A stretch of DNA of 64,000 bases, taken from positions 25,546 through 89,545 of the forward strand of contig JBLRWO010000015.1 in NCBI GenBank assembly GCA_047921215.1, read 5' to 3'. The notes beneath the pieces are model-generated. The model did no database searches. It was given only the letters and a program-made list of their open reading frames with translations, and had not been told where the DNA came from. The position numbers were made by a program, and so were the translations under genes. Shown here piece by piece: positions 50,971 through 60,947 of this stretch. The stretch is from RECM01 sp047921215. GTDB lineage: Bacteria; Bacteroidota; Rhodothermia; Balneolales; Cyclonatronaceae. The stretch's first letter is position 1, and each line of letters begins with the position of its first letter.

Positions 50971-53900
50971 TCAGAGCGACAGTCTCACGCTGAAGTCGAA
51001 TCCGCGGGTCGATGGAACACCGAGGTTGTCGAAGCCAAATGATCCGGCTCCGCCTACGCCGGCGCCGCTTCCGGTAACTTCAGGATCCACACCGGAGTAG
51101 TCGGTGAACAGAAGCAGGTTACGGCCGGTTACGAATATCTGAAGGCTGCGGATGGGCAGGCCACTTAACCGCTGCGTGGGCACACTGTAGCCGAGTGTGA
51201 TGAAGCGCATGCGGTACCAGGTACCGTCTTCCACAAATTCGCGCCCGTTGTTTGCATACAGCGTTGTATAGTAGTTCTGGTCGAGTACAACACTCTGCGT
51301 ATTCCGTGCGCCTGTCGATTCCACGATGCCGTCGAATACCACGGTTTGGCCGCGGTCGAGCGTTTTGGTGCTCAGGCCGGAGCGTACCAGTGCGTTTTCG
51401 GTCGCATTGAAGATGTCTCCGCCTATCCGTACATCCCAGGTCATCGAGAGCGAGAAGTTCCGGTAGTTGAGCGTATTGGTTACACCGCCGATCCAGTCGG
51501 GTTCGCGGTTGCCGATGAAGGCAAGTACCGGATCAACCTGCGGGTAGCCGGCGTTGTCGAGCAGCAGCTCTCCGGCGTCGTTCGTTTTCCAGACCCGTCC
51601 GTTGATACCAAACAGTGGTCCGTCGAGAAAAGCGGAGCCCTGGGCCACGCTGAATGCGGCCCATGCGGTCGAAAGTTCCACACGGTCGAGCGTGCCGGGC
51701 AGTTCCTTAACCGTGGCGGTATTCTTCGCAAAGTTGAAGTCGAGCTTCCAGCTGAAATCGGTTCCGCGCACCGGGAATGTGCTCACGATCATTTCAACAC
51801 CTTCGTTCTGTATGCTTCCGCCGTTCAGGTAGGCAAGGAAACTGCTGGACGACGGCGGTGTGCGCGTGCCCAGAATCTGTTCGTCGGTCGTGGTTTTGTA
51901 GTACGAGAAATCGATTCCCACCCGTTCGTCAAGGAACCTTACATCCGCTCCCACTTCAATTGAATTGGTGAATTCAGGCTTGAGTGCGGGATTCCCGAAG
52001 AAGTTGTTCACGTTCGAAATGAATCCCGTTGGCGCAATGGTAAAGGTGTTTGTAGCCGTCGCGAGCGTATTTGCAAGAATGTGCGGCGGTGCGTCTTTGC
52101 CCACCCTTGCCCAGGAAGCCCGGAGCTTCAGGTAGGAGAGTGCGGGGCCTTCAATGTTGTATCCCAGTTCGTTCAGCAATTCGTTTACTACAATAGAAGT
52201 GCTCACAGCCGGGTAGAAGAATGAACGGGAATTGACCGGCAAGGTCGAAGACCAGTCGTTCCGGCCCCTGAAATTCAGGAATACGATATTCTTCCAGTCG
52301 ATGTTAAAATCGGCAAAAGCCCCCACAATCCTTCTCCTGGTCTCATTGCGCGACGTTCTGCGGTCCGACTCGAGCACATTATTGATGCTGGGGAAATCCG
52401 GATCAATGAAATTCTGACCCGTCTGGAACATGGCCTGCTGGTCGGCCATCTCAAGGTTATTACCCAGGGTCAGGCTCGTATTGAACACACCGGCCAGGGT
52501 GGTGCTTGCTGTAACCAGCAACGTGGATGTGGTTATCTGGTTGTTGATGTCAGAAAGGTTGATAATTCCCCGCTGGTTCGCCGTGGCTCCTGTTGCCTCG
52601 TAGTTCATCCGCCGGTCGGTATAGCGGTCGGTTCCCAGGCGGTAGGTGATGTTCAGGAAATCGAACGGATCGTAGAACGCACTACCCACAATCATGGTAC
52701 GCGATACATCGCTTTCGAACGGTTTGTTGATGGTGCCCCAGTAGGGGTTATCGCTGCCGGTAATGGTGCGCTGGGTGCCGTCCGGGTTCAGATAGTCGCG
52801 CATATTGTCGTTGCGCGGCCAGAACAGGGCGCCCATTACGCCCGATGCGCTTCCCTGGGATACATATTTGCGCTCGGTCTCGGTGTAGCTGGCCGTAGCC
52901 TCCAGCCGCAGTTTGTCGCCCGCGCGGGTGTCGGCGGTAATCCGGAAAGCGTTCCGCATGAAATCATTGTTGTTCTCAACGATCCCGCCCTGGTCCATGA
53001 TCGATGCGGATGCATAGAAACGGGATACGGCTGTTCCGCCGCCGATCGACAGGTCGTGACTCTGGGTGAACGACGTGGTGAGAAAATCTCCCAGGTTATC
53101 GTAAACGCGTTCACCTGATCCGAATTCCGGTCCCCATGAGGCCGTTGCGGCCGGATCAAACACACCCTGTTCGCCCTGCTTGTAGCGCGATTGCAGTGTC
53201 GGGAGCTGGCTCACATTGTCGAAAGAGAGCGTGGTCGAGTAATCGATCGATGTTCTGCCCGCCTGCCCCCGCTTGGTGGTAATGACCACCGCGCCCGAAC
53301 CGGCACGCTGTCCGTAGAGGGCTGCCGCTGCAGGACCTTTCAGGATCGTAATACTGGCGATATCGGCAGGGTTAATGTCGATGGCCCTGTTCGATCCCGG
53401 CGAATTGAGTCCGCCCATGGTCGAATTGTCGATGGGGATACCGTCAACCACAAACAGTGGCTGGTTGTCGCTGCTCAGGGAGGTACCGCCGCGGATCAGG
53501 ATCATGGACGATGCACCCGGCGAGCCGCCCGAGTTGGTCACCTGCACGCCTGCCACCTTGCCCTGGAGAGAATTTATCAGGTTGGGCTGGCGTGTCTGTA
53601 CAATTTCGTCGGTGGTTACCTGCTGTATGGCATAGCCAAGCGATTTGGTTTCCCGCTCCACGCCGAATGCGGTAATCACCAGTTCTTCACTGACAAGTAC
53701 GTCCGGAACAAGTTCAATATCGAGGGTTCTTCTGCCGTCGATGGGCAGGGTCAGGGTCTGGTAGCCCAGGTATGAAAGAAGCAGGGTTGCATTCAGGGAG
53801 GGGACGTCGAGCCGGAAGTTACCATCCAGATCGGTGGTGGTGCCCTCAAACGTTCCCTGTATGAGGATGTTCACACCGGTCAGTACTTCCCCTGTTTCAG

Positions 53901-54039
53901 CGTCCTTAACGGTTCCTTCAACAGTGGTCTGGGCCCATGCCGGGGGAGCACTGCCAAGAAGCAGCAGGATAAGTATCAGGGGTATAAATAGTCCATTTAC
54001 GGCTCGTTTCGAGCACTGGAATGTAGATGTACATTGCAT
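50971..54039 (-). CDS. SusC/RagA-family TonB-dependent outer-membrane transporter
   Basis: A 1022-residue protein with a signal (LILILLLLGSAPPAWAQ), an N-terminal carboxypeptidase-like domain (TVEGTVKDAETGEVLTGVNI, TTDLDGNFRLDV), a plug domain (LQGKVAGVQVTNSGGSPGAS, LFVVDGIPIDNSTM) and a 22-strand barrel ending in aromatic FDFSVRLSL. It imports a substrate gathered by the partner SusD protein using TonB energy. It forms a two-gene unit with susD. Only one such pair is present, so the role may be peptide or oligosaccharide uptake. Confidence 0.94.
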   Translation of the reverse strand: MQCTSTFQCSKRAVNGLFIPLILILLLLGSAPPAWAQTTVEGTVKDAETGEVLTGVNILIQGTFEGTTTDLDGNFRLDVPSLNATLLLSYLGYQTLTLPIDGRRTLDIELVPDVLVSEELVITAFGVERETKSLGYAIQQVTTDEIVQTRQPNLINSLQGKVAGVQVTNSGGSPGASSMILIRGGTSLSSDNQPLFVVDGIPIDNSTMGGLNSPGSNRAIDINPADIASITILKGPAAAALYGQRAGSGAVVITTKRGQAGRTSIDYSTTLSFDNVSQLPTLQSRYKQGEQGVFDPAATASWGPEFGSGERVYDNLGDFLTTSFTQSHDLSIGGGTAVSRFYASASIMDQGGIVENNNDFMRNAFRITADTRAGDKLRLEATASYTETERKYVSQGSASGVMGALFWPRNDNMRDYLNPDGTQRTITGSDNPYWGTINKPFESDVSRTMIVGSAFYDPFDFLNITYRLGTDRYTDRRMNYEATGATANQRGIINLSDINNQITTSTLLVTASTTLAGVFNTSLTLGNNLEMADQQAMFQTGQNFIDPDFPSINNVLESDRRTSRNETRRRIVGAFADFNIDWKNIVFLNFRGRNDWSSTLPVNSRSFFYPAVSTSIVVNELLNELGYNIEGPALSYLKLRASWARVGKDAPPHILANTLATATNTFTIAPTGFISNVNNFFGNPALKPEFTNSIEVGADVRFLDERVGIDFSYYKTTTDEQILGTRTPPSSSSFLAYLNGGSIQNEGVEMIVSTFPVRGTDFSWKLDFNFAKNTATVKELPGTLDRVELSTAWAAFSVAQGSAFLDGPLFGINGRVWKTNDAGELLLDNAGYPQVDPVLAFIGNREPDWIGGVTNTLNYRNFSLSMTWDVRIGGDIFNATENALVRSGLSTKTLDRGQTVVFDGIVESTGARNTQSVVLDQNYYTTLYANNGREFVEDGTWYRMRFITLGYSVPTQRLSGLPIRSLQIFVTGRNLLLFTDYSGVDPEVTGSGAGVGGAGSFGFDNLGVPSTRGFDFSVRLSL

Positions 54040-54486
54040 AATAATAGTCCTTGGGTAAGGTTTTTGTTGTTTTCAACGCAAGATTTTGAAAATTAAAAAC
54101 AGAGTTGAAGCTGATTGTATATGGTACTCCGAATCAGCTGTGTTCAGTATTGTTCTGCAGAAAGAGGAGATGATATTTTAGTTACGGAATAACCGCTGCT
54201 GCCGGAAGGAGAAGAGGGTGTGCAGCCCGGCGGAATGTTCTCCAAAAAGGGTAGGCTTTTTTTGCTTCACAGTCAAGGAAAAAAGGGATGGGAACAGTGA
54301 GTAGTGAGTAGTGAGTCAAAGGTCATACTGAGTTCCACTTTGTTCCGCTGCGTTCAGCATGACGTTTTTGGGCATGCTCCGTATTACGTCAGGGATCGTT
54401 TTCCGGCCAATATATGTTTAAACAATTAATGTTGTATCGGAGAAATTTTTTAATATCTTTCCCTTTTGTATAAACCTGAACAAAAC
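54040..54486. other. Divergent intergenic region with R2 repeat and short tandem repeat
   Basis: About 445 bases between susC and the MarR gene. It holds a GTGAGTAGTGAGTAGTGAGT run at 54298-54317 and a near-palindromic R2 element (CATACTGAGTTCCAC ... GCTGCGTTCAGCATGACG) at 54328-54365. No gene was found. Confidence 0.6.
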
Positions 54487-54960
54487 ATGCGAATAGAAGA
54501 AGCCATCAGGCAGGTCTCGTTCCGCAACGAGCATCACAAGGCGGCAGTGAACCTGCTGTACACCTATAATATGGTGAGCGGGTCCATACAGAAGATCCTG
54601 AATGAGGAGGGCCTGACCATGCAGCAGTTCAATGTGCTGCGCATACTGCGGGGGCAGCATCCCGGTCCGGCAACCAACAGCCTGATCCGCGAGCGGATGA
54701 TCGACAAAAATTCGGATGTGACCCGCATCATCGACCGTCTCCTTAAATCCGGCCACGTGAAGCGCACGCCCTGCCGCAGCGACCGCCGCCGGGTCGACAT
54801 CGTAATTACCGAAAAGGGGATGGATGCCCTGGCCAGGATCGACAAACGCAACGACGAACTCGATTCCATCATGGCCGCCCTGAGCGAAGAAGAAGTGAGG
54901 TTGTTGAACGGACTGCTTGATAAGTTGAGGGATGGCGGCGGGGGGATGAGGGAACAGTAG
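54487..54960 (+). CDS. MarR-family transcriptional regulator
   Basis: From the ATG at 54487 a 157-residue protein with the MarR winged helix: LNEEGLTMQQFNVLRILRGQ, then DKNSDVTRIIDRLLKSGHV (recognition helix) and RRRVDIVITEKGMDALARID (wing). It would bind palindromic DNA and respond to a small ligand. A TTG start at 54466 is possible but less likely. The last residues and stop (GMREQ, TAG) come from an R3 repeat unit (GAACAGTAG). No target is evident; the next gene is on the other strand. Confidence 0.88.
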   Translation: MRIEEAIRQVSFRNEHHKAAVNLLYTYNMVSGSIQKILNEEGLTMQQFNVLRILRGQHPGPATNSLIRERMIDKNSDVTRIIDRLLKSGHVKRTPCRSDRRRVDIVITEKGMDALARIDKRNDELDSIMAALSEEEVRLLNGLLDKLRDGGGGMREQ

Positions 54961-55199
54961 AACAGTAGAATATGGAATATGGAAGTTTTTTTTCTGCGTC
55001 ATACTGAGCGCAGCGGAACGAAGTGGAGCGAAGTCGAAGTATGAGAGCAGTGCCGCGCACTGCTCATTGGGGATGGTAAAAAGTCTCTTTTGGGAGCTTC
55101 AAGGGGCTTTTTAAAAAGCCCCCGCGTGCTTCGACTACGTGGTTCGTCTACACTGCGCTACGCTTCGTTGCGCTCACCACTGCGCTCAGCATGACGTTT
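54953..55199. repeat. R3 followed by R2 repeats between MarR and the secreted-protein gene
   Basis: Two GAACAGTAG units at 54951-54969 with ATATGGAATATGG, then an R2 copy (CGTCATACTGAGCGCAGCGG ... AAGTCGAAGTATG, 54997-55043) and an inverted one (GCTTCGACTACGTGG ... GCTCAGCATGACG, 55128-55196). The arms could form a long hairpin spanning about 200 bases. No gene in between. Confidence 0.65.
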
Positions 55200-55212
55200 T
55201 TGTTTAGGGAAA

Positions 55213-58200
55213 CTACTTCAGGAGCAGCAGTTTTCTGGTTTGAACGAAATCGCCGGTACTCAGACGGTACATGTATACCCCGCTTGAGAGCGTGCTGCCG
55301 TCGAAGTTCACCGTGTGCCAGCCCGCAGCACGGTTTCCGTCGATCAGTACTGCCACACGTCGTCCGGCAAGGTCATATACTTCGAGCCGCACCTCTGCCG
55401 CTTCGGGAAGCCCGAACCGGATAATCGTGCCCGGATTGAACGGATTCGGATAGTTCTGCGACAGGATGAACTCGGCAGGCATATCGGTGTGTTCGATTGA
55501 GGTTGGCACCTGAACGGTGGTAACCGCTTCAGCCCCGGAGCCGCGTACGCTGCGGTTGCCAACATGATCGGCAGCGCTGCTGAAGAACGCATAGGTCGAT
55601 CCGTCACTGCCAGCGTAGGTCATTGAGGTGGATTCGGTTTCCGACAACCATACTTCCGGCTCAGCACCATTTTCAGAGACATAGATCGTGTAGAAACGTA
55701 TGCCGCTGGCGTCGTCCTGCCCCGACCAGCTTACGGTGAAATCCGCACTGGTCTGCACGCTGTCGAGTGGACTGACCGCACTCACCGGGGCTTCGGTGTC
55801 AAGGATGTTGCTCCAGACAGGCGTATCGATAGGCTCATTCTCGTCGAAGAAGATGCGGGCGGCGCTCCCGAACCTGCTGCCCGAGGGTACATCCGGTTTC
55901 AGGGAGACGCTGTAGCTCACCAGACCCTCGCCCGCAAAATTCTCGTTGTTTGGTGGCAGAAATCCGGCCAGCGGATCGGGCGTGGGTTCCAGCGTTTCAG
56001 GGTCGAGGGAATCGAACACCCAGCGAATGATACCGGTGGTTTCGTCCAGCTCTGCATTCACCCGGACGATCAGATTCATTGCGGGTCGCAGGTCTACATC
56101 GGCAGAGGCCCGGAAGGCTTCGACCGAATCGGGCGCAAGCACGGCGGAAGTATCCGTCCAGGCTACCATCCCGAAGGAGAAAGTAGACAGATCCAGGTAT
56201 TCTGTGTCGAGGGTATCACTGATAATGACGACCTGTGCAGGGGCTGTGGCTTCTTCCTTGTTTTCAAAAAAGATGGTGAAGCCCATGGAGTCTCCTTCGG
56301 CGATGAAGCGATCATCCAGTACGCCCTCGGGACCGAATTTGTCGTTGGGGTCATAAGAGGCAATACACGTTGTAGTGCGCCCCTTGGCATAGGCGGTAAT
56401 TGTCTGTACGTTCGATGCGAAACCGCATGCAGTAGCGGCGGAGGCTATTCCGTCCGCTGCGCTGGCATACTCGTTCAGTCGCTTCATAATCTTAATGGCC
56501 TTAGTGTGCGGCACGGCATCACCTGCACACTGAATAGCACCTAATGCGTTGGCGGCCAGATAAGCTGTCAGGTCAAACTGGCCGTTGTAAAATCCTTCAC
56601 CGATATGTGTTCCAATACTTGTAGCCAGTTTGAAGCAATCATAGCCGGGTACTACGTCCAATGATAGCTTTACGAGTTCATAGGCACACATAGAAAGGTC
56701 ATAGTCGACGACAGGCCGGCCTGCCGCGACGACGGGCCTGGCAGGTTCCAGCTCGCAACTTCTGGTACCTTCCAGTGTTAATGAGCTGCCATCGGTGAAT
56801 ACACCCGTAAGTAAAGTACCGTCGCCAACAACACTACCAACATCGCCTCCGTCTTTTTCGGGAAAACCGGGAAAGGCCACTTCTGCAAGGAACGGGTAGG
56901 GCTCCTCGTCACCTTCAGGCTCGGGGGGCGTTACTCCAAAGCGTTCGAGCCGACAGCGGAGGTTTTCATAAGCATCTTCGATCGGACAGTTCGAAACCAA
57001 CTGTGGAAGTGCGTTGCTGAATTCTTCCAGCCTGACTCCGGTTATTCCGTCTCCACCCTCTGTTGAAATCGTGGCATTTATGCGGATGGAGCGGCCTGAT
57101 CGCTGAAAGGCCGGGGCGTTTACGGTGACGGAGAGGGTTGGTCTGTCTGGTGGCTCCGGCAGCGAACCATCATAGACAACGACAGATGTCGGAGTAAATA
57201 GAACCGCAAGATCAAACTCATTCACGCCAGCTACTTTAGCGAAGCTACCTGACTGTTGATCCACCGGCCACTCGATGATTCGATAAAGGTCTTCAGGACC
57301 TGGTGTATAGCCACCTGCGAGCGAGAGCTGCAGTGAACCGTTTAGAGCTACTTTTTGCACACGAAGTTGATCGTACCCGATTCCGGGCGCAGTTCCGCCT
57401 ATTTCAATATCTACCACACTGCTGTCGCTCATAGTGAGAACCCCTTCTATTACCATTGCTCCTGCACTATCCAAGTCGAAGCCAGGCCGAATGGTGCCCG
57501 AATTCCCAATGTTTCCCCGCAGGGTACCTGCGCCCTTGATGGTTCCCGTATTAAGCAAACCAAGTCGAAAGATAGGCAGGGCTTCCTCGTAAAGAAGAAA
57601 GGTACCTGCATTTGAAGAAGCCGCGTATAAATCGAGAATTCCGGATTCTACGTGAAGTTCGCCTGCGGGTGCGGTGTTTACGGGCACATCGATGTACNNN
57701 NNNNNNNNNNNNNNNNNNNNNNNNNNNNNNNNNNNNNNNNNNNNNNNNNNNNNNNNNNNNNNNNNNNNNNNNNNNNNNNNNNNNNNNNNNNNNNGCCACT
57801 GCCGCCGATCGTGCCGATTGCCCATGTGAACAGGCCCCCGATCACCAGGTCGCCCGGCCCGTCGATCGTGCCGGAACTAAGTGTAAGCGCTCCGGTTGTT
57901 ACGAATTTCCTGTTTATTATTACCAATCCACCACTCAAGGTCAGGGCTTCGACGGTAACATCCAGGTCATTAACTTCAGCTGTTCCACTCGATATGGTAA
58001 CCTGGTCAAACGCTCCCGGAACCCCTACCGGATCCCAGTTCCCGGCCGTATGCCAGTTATTGTCACCCGCATTACCCGTCCAGGTAAACGACTGCGATAT
58101 AATTGATTCAGAGGTTGCCCCCGTGTTCTCTGCGTACCAGCCGGATTCTGAATCGGCGAAGAAAAATCTGCCCGATTCGAAATTATCCAACTCTGTTTCA

Positions 58201-58355
58201 GTCTGGAAAAGACTGTTCGACAGGGTTGGATAGTTTTCATTGAATGTTAACGACGACTCAAAACCCTGAGCTGTTAATAACGGCCCCATCACAATGAGAG
58301 CTGTAAACAGACGTAAGCAGAATCTGAATAAGGCTCTGTAGCTTACCTGCAGCAT
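55213..58355 (-). CDS. Large secreted protein with type IX secretion sorting domain, interrupted by an assembly gap
   Basis: Right part (57795-58355): signal MLQVSYRALFRFCLRLFTAL and a beta-repeat domain with TWTGNAGDNNWHTAGNWDPV. Left part (55213-57697): more beta-rich repeats (YRIIEWPVDQQSGSFAKVAG), then SYDPNDKFGPEGV followed by FTIFFENKEEATAPAQVV, an Ig-like region, and a C-terminal sorting domain (NYPNPFNPGTIIRFGLPEA, ending TRKLLLLK). The sorting domain sends the protein through the type IX pathway. The two parts fit one gene of about 1,050 residues, but the 97-base N-run does not keep the reading frame, so the stated gap length is not exact. Function on the surface is unknown. Confidence 0.78.
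57698..57794. other. Assembly gap (97 N)
   Basis: A run of 97 undetermined bases inside the secreted-protein gene. Beta-repeat sequence flanks it, so a collapsed internal repeat is a likely reason. Confidence 0.99.
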
Positions 58356-58745
58356 AACGACGCACCACTCTTTAATTTTATGTTAACAGAGCCTTTTCCG
58401 GGCATGTGTGCCGGAGACAGGAATTCGTATGAACAGTCGGCTCCCGCATCCATACCATCCGTTTACGGTTCCGTGATTCCCGCACCACTGCCTGGTTATC
58501 GGCCGCAACGCCTTTATAGCAGCAACCGGTAACCGACTCTTTCCTAATATGCGTAGTTCAGATGGATTTTGTATCACGCCAAAATTCATAAGCCTGGTGC
58601 AACATCCCGGCCTTTTTTATGAGTAACCGGCACAGTGTGGATTTACCATGTTATACCCCCGCCGGAATAGCGCTGCATATTACCGTTAGCTTGATTTTAG
58701 TTTGTCAGATTTGTTTTATGTGATAAGAAGAAAGGCATTGCGATT
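58356..58745. other. Divergent intergenic region with no recognised gene
   Basis: About 390 bases between the secreted-protein gene and the esterase gene. A minus-strand frame of 68 codons is present but has no protein-like features. No repeat of the R1-R3 families was seen here. Confidence 0.45.
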
Positions 58746-59369
58746 ATGAGCACGGAACTGAGTTTTATTCACCAATACGTGGAACCGCAGGATGCGGGCA
58801 TGGGCACGACGCTGCTGCTGCATGGTACCGGGGCGAACGAGCACGATCTGCTGAACCTGGGGCGGATGATCACACCCGGGGCCGGACTGCTCAGTCCGCG
58901 GGGCAAAATCCTCGAGAACGGCATGTATCCGCGTTTTTTCCGCCGGCTGCAGGAGGGCGTGTTTGACGTCGAAAACCTGATGGAGCAGACCCGTGAACTG
59001 GCGGCCTTCATCCGGGAGGCGGCGAAGGAGTACGACTTTGAGCCGGAGGGCATCACCGTTGCGGGCTTCTCGAACGGGGCCAATATGGGATGTTCACTGC
59101 TGCTGCAGTATCCGGAACTGTTCAGCCGGGCCGTGCTGCTGCGCCCCATGGTTCCCTACGAGCCGGAAACCGCCCCCGACCTGACCGCCAAAAAAATCTA
59201 TGCCGCGGCAGGCTCCGACGATCCGCTCATTCCGCCCCAGAATACCCAGCGCCTGGTTCAGATGCTGCGTATGTTCGGCGCAGAGGTTACGCTGACCTGG
59301 GAGGAAGCGGGGCATAACCTTACCCAGAAAGAGGTTATGGAGATCCGGATGTGGCTTGAGGAACAATAG
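58746..59369 (+). CDS. Carboxylesterase / phospholipase-like alpha/beta hydrolase
   Basis: A 207-residue hydrolase. The oxyanion loop is LLLHGTGANEHDLLNLG, the nucleophile elbow is VAGFSNGANMGCSLL, the acid is in AAGSDDPLIPPQNT and the histidine is in WEEAGHNLTQKEV, so the triad is complete. The pattern matches the small carboxylesterase/YpfH group, which cleaves short-chain esters. The end, LEEQ and TAG, is formed by the first of several GAACAATAG (R3) units. No functional link with its neighbours. Confidence 0.88.
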   Translation: MSTELSFIHQYVEPQDAGMGTTLLLHGTGANEHDLLNLGRMITPGAGLLSPRGKILENGMYPRFFRRLQEGVFDVENLMEQTRELAAFIREAAKEYDFEPEGITVAGFSNGANMGCSLLLQYPELFSRAVLLRPMVPYEPETAPDLTAKKIYAAAGSDDPLIPPQNTQRLVQMLRMFGAEVTLTWEEAGHNLTQKEVMEIRMWLEEQ

Positions 59370-59459
59370 AACAATAGAACAATAGAATGTGGAAGTGGGA
59401 TTGCTGTTTTTGGGAGGATGTCGCCTGGTGATGGGGGGGTAATAAGATGCAAAACCGAA

Positions 59460-59888
59460 TTAAAGGTTGCTTTGTTTTCCGAAGTTTCCGGTTTCCATTC
59501 GCTCATGAAAGGCTTTTTCAACCATATCGCGGAGATACGCGGTATCAAAATAGTTCAGGAGAACACCTGTTTTGTATGTGGTGTGGAGCGTGGTGTCGGT
59601 GCAAAAGAGGAGCTCGCCATACGAAACAATGTTGAACGCCAGCTCGGGGCTGTTGTTCTGAAGATCATTAAGAAGTGTGATGTCAATCTTAAATCCGGTA
59701 AGAACAGACAGGTCGGTGATCATCGCCCCGATATCCATCAGTGTGGGTTTGGGACTGCCATAAATGGCCAGATCAATATCCCTGAAGCGGTCACTGGTCA
59801 CAAAAGAGCCATGGATGCAGGCAAAAACCAGGCCTTCCCGTTTTTCCAGGTACGTTCGGATGGTTGATATAAGTTCCTTTTTATCCAT
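59460..59888 (-). CDS. Nucleotidyltransferase-domain protein (MntA-like), without a HEPN partner
   Basis: From the ATG at 59886-59888 a 142-residue protein with a minimal nucleotidyltransferase core: ACIHGSFVTSDRFRDIDLAI holds the GS and DxD motif, and the second acidic residue lies in FKIDITLLND. MntA-type enzymes add AMP to HEPN toxins and so disarm them. No HEPN gene is adjacent: the next gene on this strand is far off and downstream space is only 90 bases before the esterase. It may be orphaned or act on something else. Confidence 0.72.
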   Translation of the reverse strand: MDKKELISTIRTYLEKREGLVFACIHGSFVTSDRFRDIDLAIYGSPKPTLMDIGAMITDLSVLTGFKIDITLLNDLQNNSPELAFNIVSYGELLFCTDTTLHTTYKTGVLLNYFDTAYLRDMVEKAFHERMETGNFGKQSNL

Positions 59889-59920
59889 GGTATGAAGCAA
59901 ACATAGTGAACCCGGAGGGA

Positions 59921-60125
59921 AGATGTGCAGTGCGCCGCACTGCACACGTGCTTCGACTTCAGCCGTCGCATTGCGCCGGCCTGCGCCCTTTCGACTACGC
60001 CCTTCGACTTCAGCCGTCGCATTGCGCCGGCTTGCGCTCAGGACTGCGCTCAGGACTGCGCTCAGGGCATGCTCAGCATGACGTCACTTCCCCATTCTAT
60101 TGTTCGCTTGTTCTACTGTTCCCCG
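59921..60125. repeat. R2 tandem block plus R3 units upstream of the nucleotidyltransferase gene
   Basis: CTTCGACTTCAGCCGTCGCA (59952-59971 and again at 60003), GCGCTCAGGACTGC repeated at 60034 and 60047, and GCTCAGGGCATGCTCAGCAT at 60060, ending with CTATTGTTCGCTTGTTCTAC (R3 on the minus strand). The whole stretch is repeat-derived and has no coding frame. Confidence 0.65.
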
Positions 60126-60165
60126 GTTCACAAACACGCTACATCCCGGGACCCCAAAAATCCAG

Positions 60166-60669
60166 TTATTCCAGCGTACTCCTCAGCATCCACGCCACTT
60201 TCGAGTGCTGGTGCAGGCGCTGGGTCATCAGGTCGAGGGTGGCCTCGTCGGAGGCTTCATTCAGGGTGGGCATGGTGCTGCGCACGGTTGCAATCAGCTT
60301 TTCGTTGGCTTCAACCAGCTGGGCAACCATGGCTTTGGCATCGCGTACACCCACGGCCTCCTCAATGGTCGAAAGCTGTTTGTATTCGGCGAACGATCCC
60401 GGTGCGTAGTAGCCCAGGGCGCGGATCCGCTCGGCGATCTCGTCGATGGCTGCGGCCAGCTCGGTGTACTGCTCCTCAAACATGTTGTGCAGGGAGTGGA
60501 AACTCGGTCCGGTCACGTTCCAGTGAAAGTTGTGGGTTTTCAGGTAGAGCAGGTACGAGTCGGCCAGTACCCGGCTCAGGCCTTCCGCGATCTGGAAACG
60601 GTGATCGTCGGATATGCCCATGTGTACGTTTTTCTCCATTTGTACGGTCGTTGCTTCTTTTACAGCCAT
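60166..60669 (-). CDS. dps: Dps-family DNA-protection ferritin
   Basis: A 167-residue protein that stores iron and shields DNA in starvation or peroxide stress. The ferroxidase ligands lie in YLKTHNFHWNVTGPSFHSLH and MFEEQYTELAAAIDEIAERI, the usual Dps signature. The start ATG at 60667-60669 is chosen because GGAGG is five bases upstream; two ATGs just before it are too close to that site. Single gene with its own promoter region. It is unrelated to neighbouring genes by function. Confidence 0.94.
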   Translation of the reverse strand: MAVKEATTVQMEKNVHMGISDDHRFQIAEGLSRVLADSYLLYLKTHNFHWNVTGPSFHSLHNMFEEQYTELAAAIDEIAERIRALGYYAPGSFAEYKQLSTIEEAVGVRDAKAMVAQLVEANEKLIATVRSTMPTLNEASDEATLDLMTQRLHQHSKVAWMLRSTLE

Positions 60670-60914
60670 CATAACCTCCATTAGTTTGTTTCGCTGTGCC
60701 GGCCGGGGCTATATTGGCCGGAGCCGGACTTTATTATTAGAATATTTTAAAGTTCGCTTTCCCCTTGTCGGGTACCGCCTTATATTTAGTCGCCGTGCCG
60801 GTGATTGACTATATTCGGCACTTGTAACTCACGTGGCGGAGCTGTCTCTGCAATATGCAAAACGTCAGGCACTAATGCATCGTTCAACAGGGGAAATCTT
60901 TTTAAAATTGCATA

Positions 60915-60938
60915 CGTCATACTGAGCATGACGAAAGG
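60915..60938. repeat. Short R2 remnant before the WlbA-like gene
   Basis: TACGTCATACTGAGCATGAC forms the arms GTCAT...ATGAC and ends about 13 bases before the start codon of the dehydrogenase gene, placing repeat sequence in its leader. Confidence 0.5.
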
Positions 60939-60947
60939 AATAATTAA

